The notes below the pieces were generated by a model. That model was given only the letters and a program-made list of their open reading frames with translations, ran no database searches and was not told where the DNA came from. Source: Cristatella mucedo (lineage: Eukaryota; Bryozoa; Phylactolaemata; Cristatellidae). From it: DNA of 64,000 nt. This document shows, in pieces, positions 1-11,429 of the stretch (positions are counted from its first letter, which is position 1; each line of letters starts with the position of its first letter). Location of the stretch: contig WPIO01000008.1 of the NCBI GenBank assembly GCA_009760855.2, positions 4,849,001 through 4,913,000 of the forward strand. Reading direction: 5' to 3'. The position numbers were made by a program, and so were the translations under genes.

Positions 1-295
1 AGCCAGAGTGCTACGAGAACTCACAGTGCGTTTTACAGCTAACCACTGGGACTGCTGTAAAATATCATCCCAGAGGCATCAGCAAAAACTAAAGCCGGTA
101 TTACCACCGTCACAGCTGTGACCTAGCCTAGCTTCGTTCTAAATTTAAAACAACTTATCTAACGACCAGTGTATCGAGAACCACTCCAGTGCCATCGGCC
201 AGTAATTTTTGTTTGATGGTCGAACACGAACACTTCGTGCTAAAGTTTATTGCTTTCACGGTAAGCTACGCCAGGTCTCAGTTAAAGAACTCAGC

Positions 296-735
296 TAGTG
301 CATATTCCTAAGACTGCTCCTACGCTAGTTTATGCAATTTCGGAATCACGTCTATGCTTCTTTCCTTATCTACGAATATTTTTTTTTTTTAAGGATCGCC
401 AGGTACAGATAAAAAGCTTGACAGCTCGTCTTGTCTGTAGCCATCGGAGGACCTTTGGCCCAGCGACTCTTCATGCCCTTCACAAGCTCGTAATTTATCG
501 TTGACTCGGCTGCTAATTCAGCCTCCTTTACCGCTGTTTTCTTTACTCCCCTGTACTTGCCTACCAGTCTTATATCTCGCTCATGCAATGTGCTCTCGCT
601 TGATCCCCTCATCGGCTTAAAGTCATCTATGCCGTGCTAGCACTAAACTAGCAGTCAATACAAAACTTCACTCGATCAACTTGCCTACGATTTTCCGTAT
701 CGGTTTTTGTAATTTCTTGAAGAGTGTAGCTAAAT
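296..735 (-). other. Insertion absent from the paralogous unit, with a coding-like frame and poly(A)
   Basis: Flanking sequence (ending ...aactcagct and resuming at aaattaggctcc) is contiguous at about 16,870-16,880 in the related unit, so these ~440 bases are an insertion. The minus strand carries an open frame (612-370, extendable upstream to about 640) that is rich in Lys, Arg and Glu. It runs into a run of twelve A residues, as a retrocopied cDNA might. The plus strand at about 325-450 weakly resembles the C-terminal part of the LINE-A reverse transcriptase. I do not recognise the minus-strand frame. It could be a processed pseudogene fragment or chance. Confidence 0.35.
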
Positions 736-2829
736 TAGGCTCCGTCCACAACTACTGTTGACTTAACATGCTGTAACTCCAAGGTAACTACACAAGCTTT
801 GTTCGCAGCGTTCGTTAGACTTCAGTGAGATTTCCATTTACACTTGTGAATTTTCCACTTATTTCGGCTTGCGGCTGAAGCACACTTAGCTGTGCACAAG
901 TCGGCTAGTTGACTTAGTATAGGGTCTAAGTAACCGTGGGTACCGATTGTCTTGATGCTGCTTCACCTTCTTAGGCAAGAGTTTTTCCAGCTCGCTGATG
1001 CTGCTTTCTCTAACCATGATACTACCCTGCACGTAAGTGAACCGCAACGCAATAAAGACTTCTGTTGTAGCAGGGGCAGAGGTGCTATCACAAAAATGCC
1101 GTTCTCTTGAGGTACGAGTTCAGAGAGTTACAAGTATTCCCGTTGCTGAGGATACTATTACGATCGCTTTGACCCTAGGTCGCAGTCGCATAAGGAAAAT
1201 TAGCTCGCTCTTTACGACTCAAGTCGTGAGCTCAAGTCCAGCCATGGACGATTGCTCTGTTTATCCTGCTAGCGGCGATGATAACCATTTAGGCCGTTTT
1301 GTCATTACTTAACAGAGGATGTTTAATGACAACAGTTTTAAGCTTCGAAATAATTGCTAGCGTCAGCTTGAACGGTTTGACACGTATTTGTTAGATTGCT
1401 AAGGTGAAGCTTTATGTCATTTTAAAGCTGACATGCAAGTAAACTGAGTGGTAACGCCTCTGATAGGTGATCGCTAACAAAACTTTGTGAGCATCCGTGA
1501 ATTCTGATGAAAAACGTTCATACGTTTTCACGCGTTCTGGTTGCAAATTTCAACGTACGATATATATGAAATAGATAAATATGCCTTTCTGAATGATGTG
1601 AGTAGAATTGTATTTTGATGGTCAAGACTTCTAGCGATTGTCTGTATTTCCGAAGTAAAGAATTCACAAAAACGCCTTGTAAATGTCTAGATTGTCATAA
1701 ATCTGATCCCATACGGTGCCGTAATTATTATAACCAACCTAAAGTACTGGTGTAGTGAACTATTAGCCTTCGGATAAACATATTCTCGATGGAATGCGTC
1801 ACCGAAATTAGTTTTTCTTTCTTAACTGCTCCGATGATATTGAAATTAAATCAGTAATCTCCGTTTGTTGACTGGTATTTATGATTTAAAATAATACAGC
1901 GACTTACGGCAGACCAATCACGTCAATGACGACAGATGCAGAAAGCGATAAATTTGAGTGCATTACTACAACCTTAGACTGGATTGATAAGACTATTGAC
2001 GCTAAAGGGTAAATTGCGCTCCGCAAAGTGTTGAAATTACAACGGCTTAGGAAATTAGACAGCATGACTATACAAAAGCGATTCTAGGTGTTTCACAGTA
2101 TTTATTTGAGTCACTTTTCCAAATCGAACGAAGAAATGCGAGGAGGTAAGCTTTGATTGAAATTTATGCAATATGCTGTCAACTGAATATTGTTAGTCTT
2201 ATCACCGTATCGGGCCGACAGTAAACCGGTTGATTAAATTGAAAGCAGTTCCCGCGTCCTTAAACGCTGGTAAATTTATCACACGGACTATTAATCGGCA
2301 AATGATGTCAACCGTTGAGGTTGTTGCGAAAATGGTTTTTTGGTGAAAAATGATCTTATCTGTTACTGAAAATTACCTTTAAATTTTTAACTGTTGGTGA
2401 AAATTGACCTTAAACTAGTTGACGGTGTCTATATTTGCACATGTAAGTGGTGTACTTTGATCCTAAATTTATGTACAGTGTTTATTCGTAAGTCGGATCG
2501 CTACCATGAAAGCTGAGCAAGTAAACGTTGGATTCAATCCAACGTCCGTGGACGCCGAAAGAAGCACTTTTTCCGGACTGTGGCCAAGCATGCACTATAC
2601 GACGCTCTGCTAGTCTCTTAGTAGTGCCGCCACCATTCCGAGAAACTCAGCCACTACATCGTTTTGAGTCACCGCCACCATTTACCTCCTTGCAAACGTT
2701 TCTCTTTGCAGGTTAGATCAATAAGGAACTCTAACTGGATGGAGCATCATCTGCTGTTTGGCTAAGCTTAGAAAATGTGTGACACGAGACGGCAGCGCTA
2801 CTACAGCGACTGCATTTCAATAATATGAA

Positions 2830-3950
2830 ATGCTATAGTAATGGCAAAATTCACATTTCCTGCCTTAGTAGCTCTAAGTAATAAGCTCTAGTTCTATTCA
2901 CGCTGCGATTCGCAGCAATTCGTGGCTCTCGTCGACTGGATGCCAGCAGTTTGATAACTACCGGATTATATATGGTCTGCAACTTTAATGTACGGGCGAA
3001 TTGACGTTACTATACTAGGGCAGCTTACTTATCCTTCAAAGTGATACAATATCTTATAGAGATAGTGAATGGCGTTGACGCCTTGTATCAACATCCAAGC
3101 CAAAGCCCAGAGAAGCACCAGTCACGTGGAATGCCGTAACCAGGTCGAACCTACCTCGATAAATTTGTTCACATTTGACTCGTTGCTTGGACACGTGACT
3201 TAAACTAGGAAATGCTATTACGCTTCCGAATCAACGAATTCTAAGTTTGCATAGTATGCAGCAGAGTCAGAAAAGGGGTACATGAGCATTTTCGCCTCCC
3301 GTAGCAGAAACACAGAGCTCGGCCGCCTAGTAAATCTATGTCCTCTCCGAATCGTCACCGAAAACGAAATTACGCTCCACTTTGGCTCAATTAGCAACCG
3401 TTCAGTTTGTTTTATATAAGTAATACTATTGGACCTTATCGTTGTTATTATTTAAATGTTTGAAGCACCCTCGCCCGTATATTTAAATCACGGCTCTTAG
3501 TTGATTGGGTAATTCGAAACCGACCAGTGGCTGCATCTATTGGAATGGTAGCGGCCGTACTAAGCTGAGCGTCACTCTGACAAACCACAGCATGGGCACG
3601 CTACACAGAAAAGTTCTCTTTTGATCGTCTTCGGACCTTTGATTGAATCCCACGCCCGCTTGCCCTGCTTTCCTGGATGCGATTCGACTTACGAGTTACG
3701 CTAGCGCTAATGCAGCAACGTCTTTCAAGCACAACTGTGGGCCGTCACCTAGTTTAACGTCCATTTTAACCATGTTTAAGAGTTTCGATGAGTGCTCAAG
3801 TCATTCTTAAAACAACGTCAATGATTGATAGCACGAGTTGGTTAGGGTCCTTGCCAGGACCAAAGTTGCAGGTCGCAGGCACTGCTTTCAATACGATCGA
3901 GTTGACACGACTAATAAAGAACTCGACTAATTTTTATTCTGTAGTTAACT
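2830..3950 (+). repeat. Direct repeat copy (a) of 17,665-18,985
   Basis: The match to 17,665-18,985 is close to 98% by eye over more than 1 kb. This copy lacks the ~216-base LINE tail present at 17,788-18,009, so it is the empty site. It ends next to the outer edge of the left palindrome arm. Inverted partial copies occur at 27,033-27,485, 29,089-29,340 and 29,393-30,175. Confidence 0.8.
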
Positions 3951-4264
3951 AGGCGGTAACTGGTCTAACTAGGAAACATAAGACTTGTTAATGATTATTA
4001 ATGATGGGTCTTATTATGCAGAATTGAACTTATCGTGATAGGGTGCTGACCTTGTTAACAAAAAATATTAACGAGGGAAGAGTATATGGACATTTACACG
4101 TTGAAAAAAACATACGCATGTATATCTAGAGATAATGAGAGATATAGATAGTTGGATATAAATCCGCGGACTAAACTGCGCCTTGAGTGAAGTAAATCTC
4201 TATTATTTCGCTTCATTTATATCTCGATATTTCAGTCCAGCATTTTTGGTATATCATGCATTCA

Positions 4265-4335
4265 CATAGAATTTATCCGTCGAGAGTGCCGTAACCACTG
4301 GGCCGAACCAGCGGCACTCATCCTGGTCGCATAAA
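4265..4335 (-). mobile_element. SINE-1 head fragment (box A), left arm
   Basis: The minus strand carries a tRNA-like box A (TTGGCTCAGTGGTTA type) next to AGCTAGGCTAGTG. The mirror copy at 43,490-43,560 and a relative at 25,855-25,910 share it. The rest of the SINE is lost. Confidence 0.5.
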
Positions 4336-4599
4336 GCTAGGCTAGTGTGAGAACATTTCGCTTTTGATTGACAGACTAGGCAATGAGAAACCGGACGACC
4401 CTGACTTAGCAGGCACGAGTCTTCGATCATTATCAGTGAGGTCTAGCTAAATTTTTTAAATGCATTATTAACTGCAGCACAACACAAGTTCTCATGTGTT
4501 TCGAAAAGCAGAAATACATTTCTTCAAGCACCAGGAGAAAGGCTGCTTCATGAGGTGACGCTTATATGACCATCACCCACGCAATCAGTTGTTATCTAG

Positions 4600-5620
4600 A
4601 GGTTCTAGTGCTCTCACTGTTTCAGGCCATTGATATGCTTGGTGATCGTATTGAAAGCAGTGCACGCGACCTGCAACTTTGGTCTTGGTAGGGGCCCGTA
4701 GCCGACTCGTGCTGTCAACTATGGACGTTGGTTCAAGAATGACGTACATACTTCATCAAAGTTTTAAACGTTGGTAAAAATGAACCTTAAAGTAGGCCAC
4801 GGCCCACAGTTGTGCTTAAAAGACGGTTGGTTCTTTGTTAGTGCTGCCATTAGTAGTAGGTTGAATCTCTTCTATGAAAGCTGAACATTCGCGAATGGGA
4901 TTTAATCCAAGGTCCGTGGACGTTCAGACGAGCGCTTTCCCAGAATCACGCCCACGCTGTGCTTTGTCAGAGCGAAGCTCCACTTAATAATGCAGCCACC
5001 GTTTGAAGAAATTCAGCCACTGCTTATGTTAGAGTCGCCGACGTCTTTTACCATCGTGCAAATCGGTCATTTCGCAGTTGAGCCCAGTAGTGATGTGTAA
5101 CCAGATCGAATGCCAGCTGCTATTAAGCTAAGAAAAAAAAGTGCGACACGAGACTGCAACGTTGCCACTGCCACTGCATTTCAAGGCGACATAACGATTG
5201 AATAATCTCAGAACTCATATTTCCTGCCTTCGCAGCACTGATTGAGGAGCCCTAATCTTATAAATGCGACGATATCGAAGAAAGTATCGACTTTTCTGTT
5301 CGGTTCCTGCAGGTGAACCACTTGCAGAATATACTTGGTCCTTATTCTACAGGTAGGCCCGATTTAAACGGACAGTTTCACCTAGTGCGGTTTACATAGT
5401 CTTTAAAGTAAGGTAATATTGTATAGACAGTGTCGATGCCCTCGACACCTTGTAATCAAATCGATTCCTAGAAAAGCCCGATCCGTGTAGCATACGGGTA
5501 AAAGATTGGACATACATAGGGATGTTTGTCCACATCTGACTTGTCGCTTTGATAGCTGTTTTAGGCTAGGGAATAAATTTAAGTTGCTGACTCGTCAATA
5601 AGTAAGCCCGTACATTAATA
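4600..5620 (+). repeat. M2 repeat module (mirror 42,205-43,230)
   Basis: It is homologous (around 70-80% by eye) to 10,190-11,240, 23,750-24,690 and parts of 2,340-3,250, and inverted to 3,400-3,910 and 18,450-18,950. Shared landmarks are a CGACTCGTGCTATCAAC-like segment, GATGAAAGCTGAGCAAG-like words and a tail ending GACTCGTTGCTT. No coding frame is conserved between copies. It may be part of a non-autonomous transposon or of the duplicated unit. Confidence 0.6.
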
Positions 5621-5639
5621 ACTATAATAATAGTGATCG

Positions 5640-5965
5640 ATTTGATGCAGTGCCCTCAGACAACTCGATCTATGTCTAGGCAATTTGCATTCGCTGCAGA
5701 GCAAGCACGATCGAACGGTTAGTGGTGGCCGCTCGAAAAGTAACTAGAATAACACTGTTATGGGTGACGTGCACACGATCAGCATGCCAGTACAGTTCGC
5801 TGGAGCAGTCAAAAGTGTCAGCAAGATGAACACACAGACAACGAATCACATGAACCCACTAAATGCTGTCATAAATGGATGAGTTTTTAGTTTCTTTCTC
5901 AACGTGGATAAGTGAGGAGACGACATGACTCAAGTCGGGCGTGAGTTATTGAATCTGTAGGCTAG
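5640..5965 (-). mobile_element. LINE-A 3' end fragment, minus (mirror 41,863-42,190)
   Basis: The reverse complement shows the LINE-A 3' untranslated region, with the GCGCC...AGAGATTAAGTTCTCTGAGGGCGCTT-type tail, directly abutting a plus-strand fragment at 5,965. The same head-to-head arrangement recurs at 19,293-21,170. Confidence 0.65.
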
Positions 5966-6845
5966 GTGTCGTGTTCCAAAGTGACGTCTCGTTAAACGAC
6001 CACGTCAGCTCCACAGTCAAGTCTGCCTTCTTTCAGCTACATAGCATTGATGTTATTCGGGCTTGTTTCGATAAGGATACCACGTCTAAGTTGGTGCATG
6101 CATTTGTGACATCCCGTCTTGACTTCTGTAACTCACTGCTTGCTTGCCTACCGGCATGTGCAACCAGGCGATGACAGCTCGTGCAAAACTCTGCAGCTAG
6201 GCTTGTCTGTCGTGAGCGTCACAGTTGCCACATCACACCACTTCTTGCCGACCTGCACTGGCTACCAGTCTAGCAACGGATCGACTTCAAGGTTTTGTCG
6301 CTCACTTTTAGGTCACTTTATTCTTTGGCTCCAGCCTATCTCCCACATCTACTCCCCCAACAGGCCAAGCATCGTACCACCCGCTTTTCGGAATCCAACA
6401 TTTTACCAATACCTCGTACCGACCTTAAACCTTTTAGAGACCGTGTATTAGTTCGTGTGCTCCCGAAGCCTGAAAATATCTCCAGACTCGCGTCAGAACG
6501 TCCCCTGACTTTGCCACATTTAAGAAGAACTTAAAAGCACACCTATTTAGGACAGCGTTTAGTGGGTCCCTGTGGTTCGTTCTTTGTGTGCTTATGCGTG
6601 CTGACACTGTGCATGCTGCCACTAACCACATTTGCATGCTGACCCCGTGCATGTCACCCCTAGCCATGTTATTCTACTATATCAAGCTTGGTTTTACTAT
6701 TCATTCAATAGCCCTTCCCTTTGCAGTAAATGTGAAGCACCTAGAAAGAGATTGAGTTCTCTGAGCGTGCACGCTTTATCATGTACATTATTTTTATCAG
6801 GCAAAGAGCACATTTTTTGTCTAGTTTTATATCTTGTATAGTAAT
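5965..6845 (+). mobile_element. LINE-A 3' fragment: reverse transcriptase C-terminus plus 3' UTR (mirror 40,983-41,863)
   Basis: Frames at 5,971-6,174 and 6,119-6,534 match the last ~200 codons of the LINE-A reverse transcriptase seen at 20,080-20,657 (motifs ...LVHAFVTSRLDF.NSLL and HRTTRFSESN). The fragment is broken by several frameshifts and continues through the TGCTGACACTGTGCATGCTG 3' UTR to the tail. It is 5'-truncated and inactive. Confidence 0.8.
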
Positions 6846-7019
6846 TCATTATGGAAGTAGCCGCCAGCCCAGACATTGGGCTACTACAGAATCAGCTAGA
6901 GTTAAAAGTGCTTAAGCTGCTTGCGTTTGACACTGAATTGTCATTTTACTTTAATGAGATGAAGAAAACGCGTGCTTTGAACGTGCAAATCAGAGTCAAT
7001 CTCATGGTATGCTCAACGA

Positions 7020-7025
7020 TTTATT
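7020..7025 (-). terminator. Poly(A) signal AATAAA, gene A left arm
   Basis: AATAAA (TTTATT on plus) lies 73 bases past the stop codon, in the block CTGCACAATAAATCGTTGAG shared by all A, B and C copies. Confidence 0.65.
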
Positions 7026-7097
7026 GTGCAGTTGTACATCAAGTGCCGCTCACTTGTAGCCGTTGACAAGCAATGGATACGACAACGTAACAGTTCA

Positions 7098-7854
7098 CTA
7101 GCCTATGTTGTTAACCCACTTGCAGATTTCATAAAAATATTCCGGGTGCTTCTTAATGTAATCAAGTGCGAGTTGCAATATGTTTTTGACAAAGAATCTC
7201 TTGCTGTTGGAGTCGTCTGCAAAGGAAAATTTGCCGTTTCAGTCATAAACGTTGATATAAGCCATCAAAGAATAAACAACGATGATCGCATACTTTTATG
7301 GTGACACTTTGAACGACTATAATGCAAAATCTGCTGGCAGATGAAGAAATCATTGACGTTTCCTAATTTACATTGGAAATCGGGCACATTATCTACAGCA
7401 TGTACACGCTCCGACACATCAGTCATTCAATACTAACCGAGCAAGCCATTGGCCTCCGCAACGTCTTGAGACGGTTCTGACGACGTTGCTCCCTACAATG
7501 CATATGAATGCCTCAGACAGTTCTTCACATCCAATCGCCCGCCTTTTCAAGTAACAAAAAATGATCTCAGACTGAGCAATTTACGCTACGAAGCATAGAC
7601 CTGGTGGATGAGAACCAGTTCCGAGTTTTGTGGCTGATTTTAGCTTTGACACTGTTACAGTAAACAATTTGTAAAACCACGTGGTAGCTATGTCCAGCGT
7701 TGGACATGCGACTCCCTTTGAGTGGTCCGAATTAAATGTATATTCTAGTTAGTCTCCAGTCACTTTGACGCTGCATCGCTTGCAGTCGTTCTCTTACCTG
7801 TGCCAGAAGAGCCATGAGTAGGATACCAGCAGTGGCACAAGCGATAAACCTCAT
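7098..7854 (-). CDS. Small secreted prepropeptide gene A, left-arm copy (3 exons)
   Basis: The exons on the minus strand are 7,854-7,798, 7,492-7,438 and 7,216-7,098, giving 231 coding bases and 76 residues. Introns of 305 and 221 bases have GTAAGA...TAG and GTTAGT...CAG ends and keep the frame (phases 0 and 1). Residues 1-19 form a hydrophobic signal peptide starting MRF and ending ALLAQ. Residues 20-42 are Ser- and acid-rich. Lys43-Arg44 is a potential convertase site. Residues 45-75 look helical and mildly basic with one cysteine (Cys69), and Gly76 is a possible amide donor. AATAAA lies 73 bases past the stop. The layout resembles antimicrobial, hormone-like or venom-type peptide precursors, but I recognise no family, so function is unknown. 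This is the only A copy with all three exons in frame. Confidence 0.8.
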
Positions 7855-8044
7855 TCTCGAATTGGAAGCTGTGCAGTCGTCCTTAAATAACACGGCGGAG
7901 AATTATGGCCGTGCAGAAAATCTAGCAAATTCCGACCTCAGCCAATCGCTTGACATTTCAAGCATCGTTGGAATAAAAAAACAAAAAGACGTATTAGTTT
8001 TCGTACCTTAATTGCAAAGTCCTATTCTTCGATGGCATTTGCTC

Positions 8045-8110
8045 GTGCCGATCAAACATATATAGCGATTCGTTGTCACAAGAATGTGTGTGGGGGCCAA
8101 ATGGGTGGAA
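8045..8110 (-). promoter_or_regulatory. Conserved TATATA block upstream of gene A (left arm)
   Basis: TATATA at 8,059-8,064 lies about 205 bases upstream of the gene A ATG. It sits in a block shared with gene B (CACACACATTC, TGTGACAACGA, GCTATATATGTTTGA). The block is better conserved between A and B than the sequence between it and the ATG. A core promoter is inferred, and the transcription start is not visible. Confidence 0.45.
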
Positions 8111-8399
8111 CACTAGCTAGTGTAGCAACCGCTTCGTAGAAAGACGTTTGAGGTTAGCGAAAGCGTGGGGCTATCATGAGTCTTTTTACTAGAATTTACG
8201 TGATTATCAGATCTTCGTGTTTGTTACAGCATACGAGCGGGAGGGATATGGGCGCTGATTCTGAGCGACGAGATTGCACTGGGCTATCTACTGCATACGG
8301 CTTTCCCTACCGGTTTTTGCAACGGCTGAGAGCTTGGAGCTACCTCCACGCTTCATTTAAAACTCGCCTTCATTGCTGTAGTTGTACTTAATGTTATTG

Positions 8400-9427
8400 C
8401 TGTAATAATAAGATAATGAAGAAGCTTTCTTCTAAGCTTCTGCTGGGCATTTTGGAGTATCTAACGGGTTTTGCATAGTTGGATGCGTTTTAGAAAGAGG
8501 AAGATTATATTGGCGCGGATTAGATTGCCTAGTAAATTTAAAAAATAGATTTCGGAAGCAACGGACCTGTTAGTTCACTCTTGAAATTAAGGAGCGGAAC
8601 GACCTAATTCACCGTCCAAAAGTAGCATTGACTTTATGTGCTGTAATTACAAGCTAAAGACGTGAGCTTTCTTAGAAGCGTTCGTTGGATCTCAGTGGAC
8701 TTTACATTTTCATTTGTGGGCTTTGCACACATTGTGACTTGCGGCCTCTGCATACGCACCCTGGCACGAGGCGGCTCATTAATATAGAATAGGGTCTCAA
8801 TAACCGTGGGTACCGACTGCCCCTGTGCTTTCTCACCTTGCCAGGTAAGAGTTTCTCTCGCATGCTTATGCTGCCGTCACTAATCAAGACACAAGGTTGC
8901 AACACGTATTTTCTTATTTCTCAGACAGAAATTGCATGGTTGTGGGTTGCCAGTGCATGAGGAACTGTATTAAAGGGTCGCTGGATCAGGAGGTGCGAAT
9001 CATTGAAATAATTTCTGTTTTCTGGCTGTGCGAGTTTAAAGAGTTACAAGTATTACCGTTGCATTACCACTGCTAAGAGCACTAGACGTTATCCTCGGTC
9101 AAGGGTGTATGCGGCCTATGGGTGAGGAGATTGCTCTTTCCGACATAGGCCGCGAGTTTGAGTCAGCAGACTCAGCCGTGGACGATTTCACGGTTTTTCA
9201 CTGAAAGCCGTTTTGAGAGCCGATAAGGAAATTTGCCACATAGCCACCAGCCGATTGCATGTGCTCGCGTTTAAACGTAGCAATCGCGGCTCGAGTTAGC
9301 CTATGTGAATAAAAAATGCCGTTCATCAGTTTTCTTATGCGACACTTTGACATGGAAATGCTAACGTGCATTTAAACTGACTGTTAAAATAAATAAATAA
9401 ATCCTAGCTGATTAAACAGCCTCTTTT
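8400..9427. repeat. Diverged relative of 770-1,320 and 16,900-17,470; no gene seen
   Basis: It shares blocks such as CAATAACCGTGGGTACCGACTGC and GGTAAGAGTTTCTCTCGCATGC with the two other units, spaced about 7.9 and 8.3 kb away. The mirror is 38,403-39,430. The short frame 8,702-8,905 is not conserved in the relatives. No gene is supported. Confidence 0.55.
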
Positions 9428-9565
9428 TGTATAGCGACAGAAGAGCCTTTACGGCTGTCACCACTGCTAGCAGTGGCCATAAAGGATCGCCCACCACTAG
9501 AATCGAACCCACGACTGGATTTTTAATGCTTCTGATAGCTGATTGCTAACGCTACATTCCTAGCT
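9428..9565 (-). mobile_element. SINE-2 (tRNA-derived), left arm (mirror 38,265-38,402)
   Basis: The reverse complement carries a box B-like GTGGGTTCGATTCTAGTGG, then a GGGCGATCCTTTATGGCC body, a CACTGCTAGCAGTGGTGACA hairpin and a GTCGCTATACAAAAA tail. The same layout occurs at 13,141-13,285 and 54,205-54,330. Confidence 0.65.
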
Positions 9566-10189
9566 TGGCTTCCGTGGGCGCCCTGATGAATAATGGTATT
9601 TCATCGGCAAGCATTACGGTGCAATCGAACTGTTGAAACTCTACTTGGCATATCGCAGTGTGCTTTCGTGTATCGAGTGGGTTGCATTCTATGTTCAAAG
9701 CCAAAATTCCGGAGGATTTTATGTATTAGAGACACACAGAAGTCGTAAAGTCGTCAACGTATTTGTCGAGATAGATTCAATGCACAAAGTTGCGTGTATG
9801 AATTATTTCGAATGTAAATTACAGCTGCAGTCAAAGGTTAGCATTCGGCCGAGCGTGGTCTAGTTTGTAAGTGACTCCAAAGATAGTTTCTTTAACTACG
9901 ACAATTATAATCGTCACTAAATCGGTAAACTTCATTTGTCGGTGGCATTAACTCAATGGGGTCCTGTCACGTTCATGGCCGATGCACGAAGGGATCAAGT
10001 TGAGTGAATTTCTTTAACTGTAAGGTGAAATAATACGACCAGAGACATTCAAGGGGAAGTTGCGTTCCACTATGTTACAAATAAAACCGTCTGAAGAATT
10101 TTAGCGGCATGGCAATACCTGCGAGATTCTGAGCAGTTCCCGGTATAAATGTGTAGCTCCTTTCTAAAGCGAATGACGAAATGCGTGCA

Positions 10190-11240
10190 CGGAAACACTG
10201 ATTGCAAGCTATGAATCTGTTGTTAGCTGGACGCTTTAGAACTCTCACTGTATCTCGCTGACGGTATTCTGTGTGTTCGTACTGAATGCCGTGCATGCAA
10301 CCTGCAAGTTTGGTATTGGCAACGACCCTAACCGACTCGTCCTATCAACCATTGACGTTGGTGCGGGAATGACTTCCACACTCCATCGAAACTCTTAGCC
10401 ATCGGTAAAAATGGACCTGAAACGAGGCTACAGAGCTCAATTGTGCTTACGCAACGGTGCCGCATTAATGCTAGCATTGGTAGTAACTCGACTCGCTTCG
10501 ATGAAAGCTGTGCAAGCGGTCGTTAGCATCAATGCAAGGTTTGGTGACATTAAAAAGAGCATTTTTTCTCACAATCACGCCCAGGCTGTTCTTAGTCAGA
10601 GCGACGCTCAGCTTAGTAATGCCACCATCATTCAGAGAGAGAGCGGCAGCCACTGCTTGCCCTTCGAGTCACCGACGTCTTTTACCTTCTTGCAAAAGTC
10701 ACGTATCACAGTTGACCACAGTGGCAATGTGTTGCAAGATCAATGGTCATGTGCTATTAGGCTAAGAAAAAGAGATGTGTGACACGAGACGGCAATGATG
10801 CCACAACGACTGCATTTCAAGGCGATATAACTATCGAAAATCTTCGAAATTCACATTTCCCGCGTCGGCAGCACTACTTGATAAGCCCTAATCGTAAAAA
10901 CGCCGTGATATCGAGGGAATAGGTCGTTTTTTATTTTATTCATGCAGATGGATTACTGCTGGAACATACTCAATTTGCATTTCCGGCAGGCCCCAGTTGA
11001 CATTACTACTGTACCCAGTGTGGTATACACAATCTTCGAATTAATGCAATATTGTATTGACAGCGTGAATGAAGCCGACACATTTTAATCATTGCTATGC
11101 CCAAGGAAGTCCGTTTCAAGTAGAATGCCGTAACGATATCCAACCGACGTAGGAAATGTTGTCTGAATTTGACTCGTTGCTTCGATAGCCGACTCAAGCC
11201 AGGGACTGTCTTCAACGTGGCGACTCATCAACAATTAAGC
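10190..11240 (+). repeat. M2 repeat module copy (mirror 36,590-37,640)
   Basis: It aligns to 4,600-5,620 along its length. Frames at 10,411-10,782 differ between arms because of a two-base homopolymer indel near 10,565 and are not conserved in other M2 copies, so they are not taken as genes. Confidence 0.6.
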
Positions 11241-11429
11241 CTGTATACCATTAAAATAGCATCAACACAACGTCGATATAACGCCCCGCAGAAAACTCTG
11301 TTTATATCGAGGCACTTGGTTCCGGGTGTGGCCACTGCCGTACCTGTTGCATGGCGCCTGGTGCGTAGCCGTGGGGTGCGACAGACCAGTCGAGTCTCAC
11401 TGATAGTGTCAGGGGACGAGTGCCAGTGA

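Larger units (their letters stand above)
1..3960. repeat. Diverged paralogue of the 16,490-18,990 block (module array)
   Basis: Bases 1-1,500 align, with many substitutions and indels, to 16,490-17,640, and a third diverged relative lies at about 8,560-9,600. Bases 2,830-3,950 are a much closer direct copy of 17,665-18,985. The block contains a short-range foldback: one module (called M2 here) runs plus at about 2,340-3,250 and minus at about 3,400-3,910. No gene is supported. Short frames such as 1,037-1,312 and 2,528-2,716 are not conserved in the paralogous copies. A degenerate tRNA-SINE-like stretch lies around 1,165-1,310. Confidence 0.7.

Noticed and set aside
1900-1995. Plus-strand open stretch after an AG, ending L-D-W-I-D-K...G-stop, superficially like the peptide family's last exon
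   Set aside because: No signal-peptide exon or middle exon lies upstream, the spacing of shared residues differs, and no AATAAA block follows.
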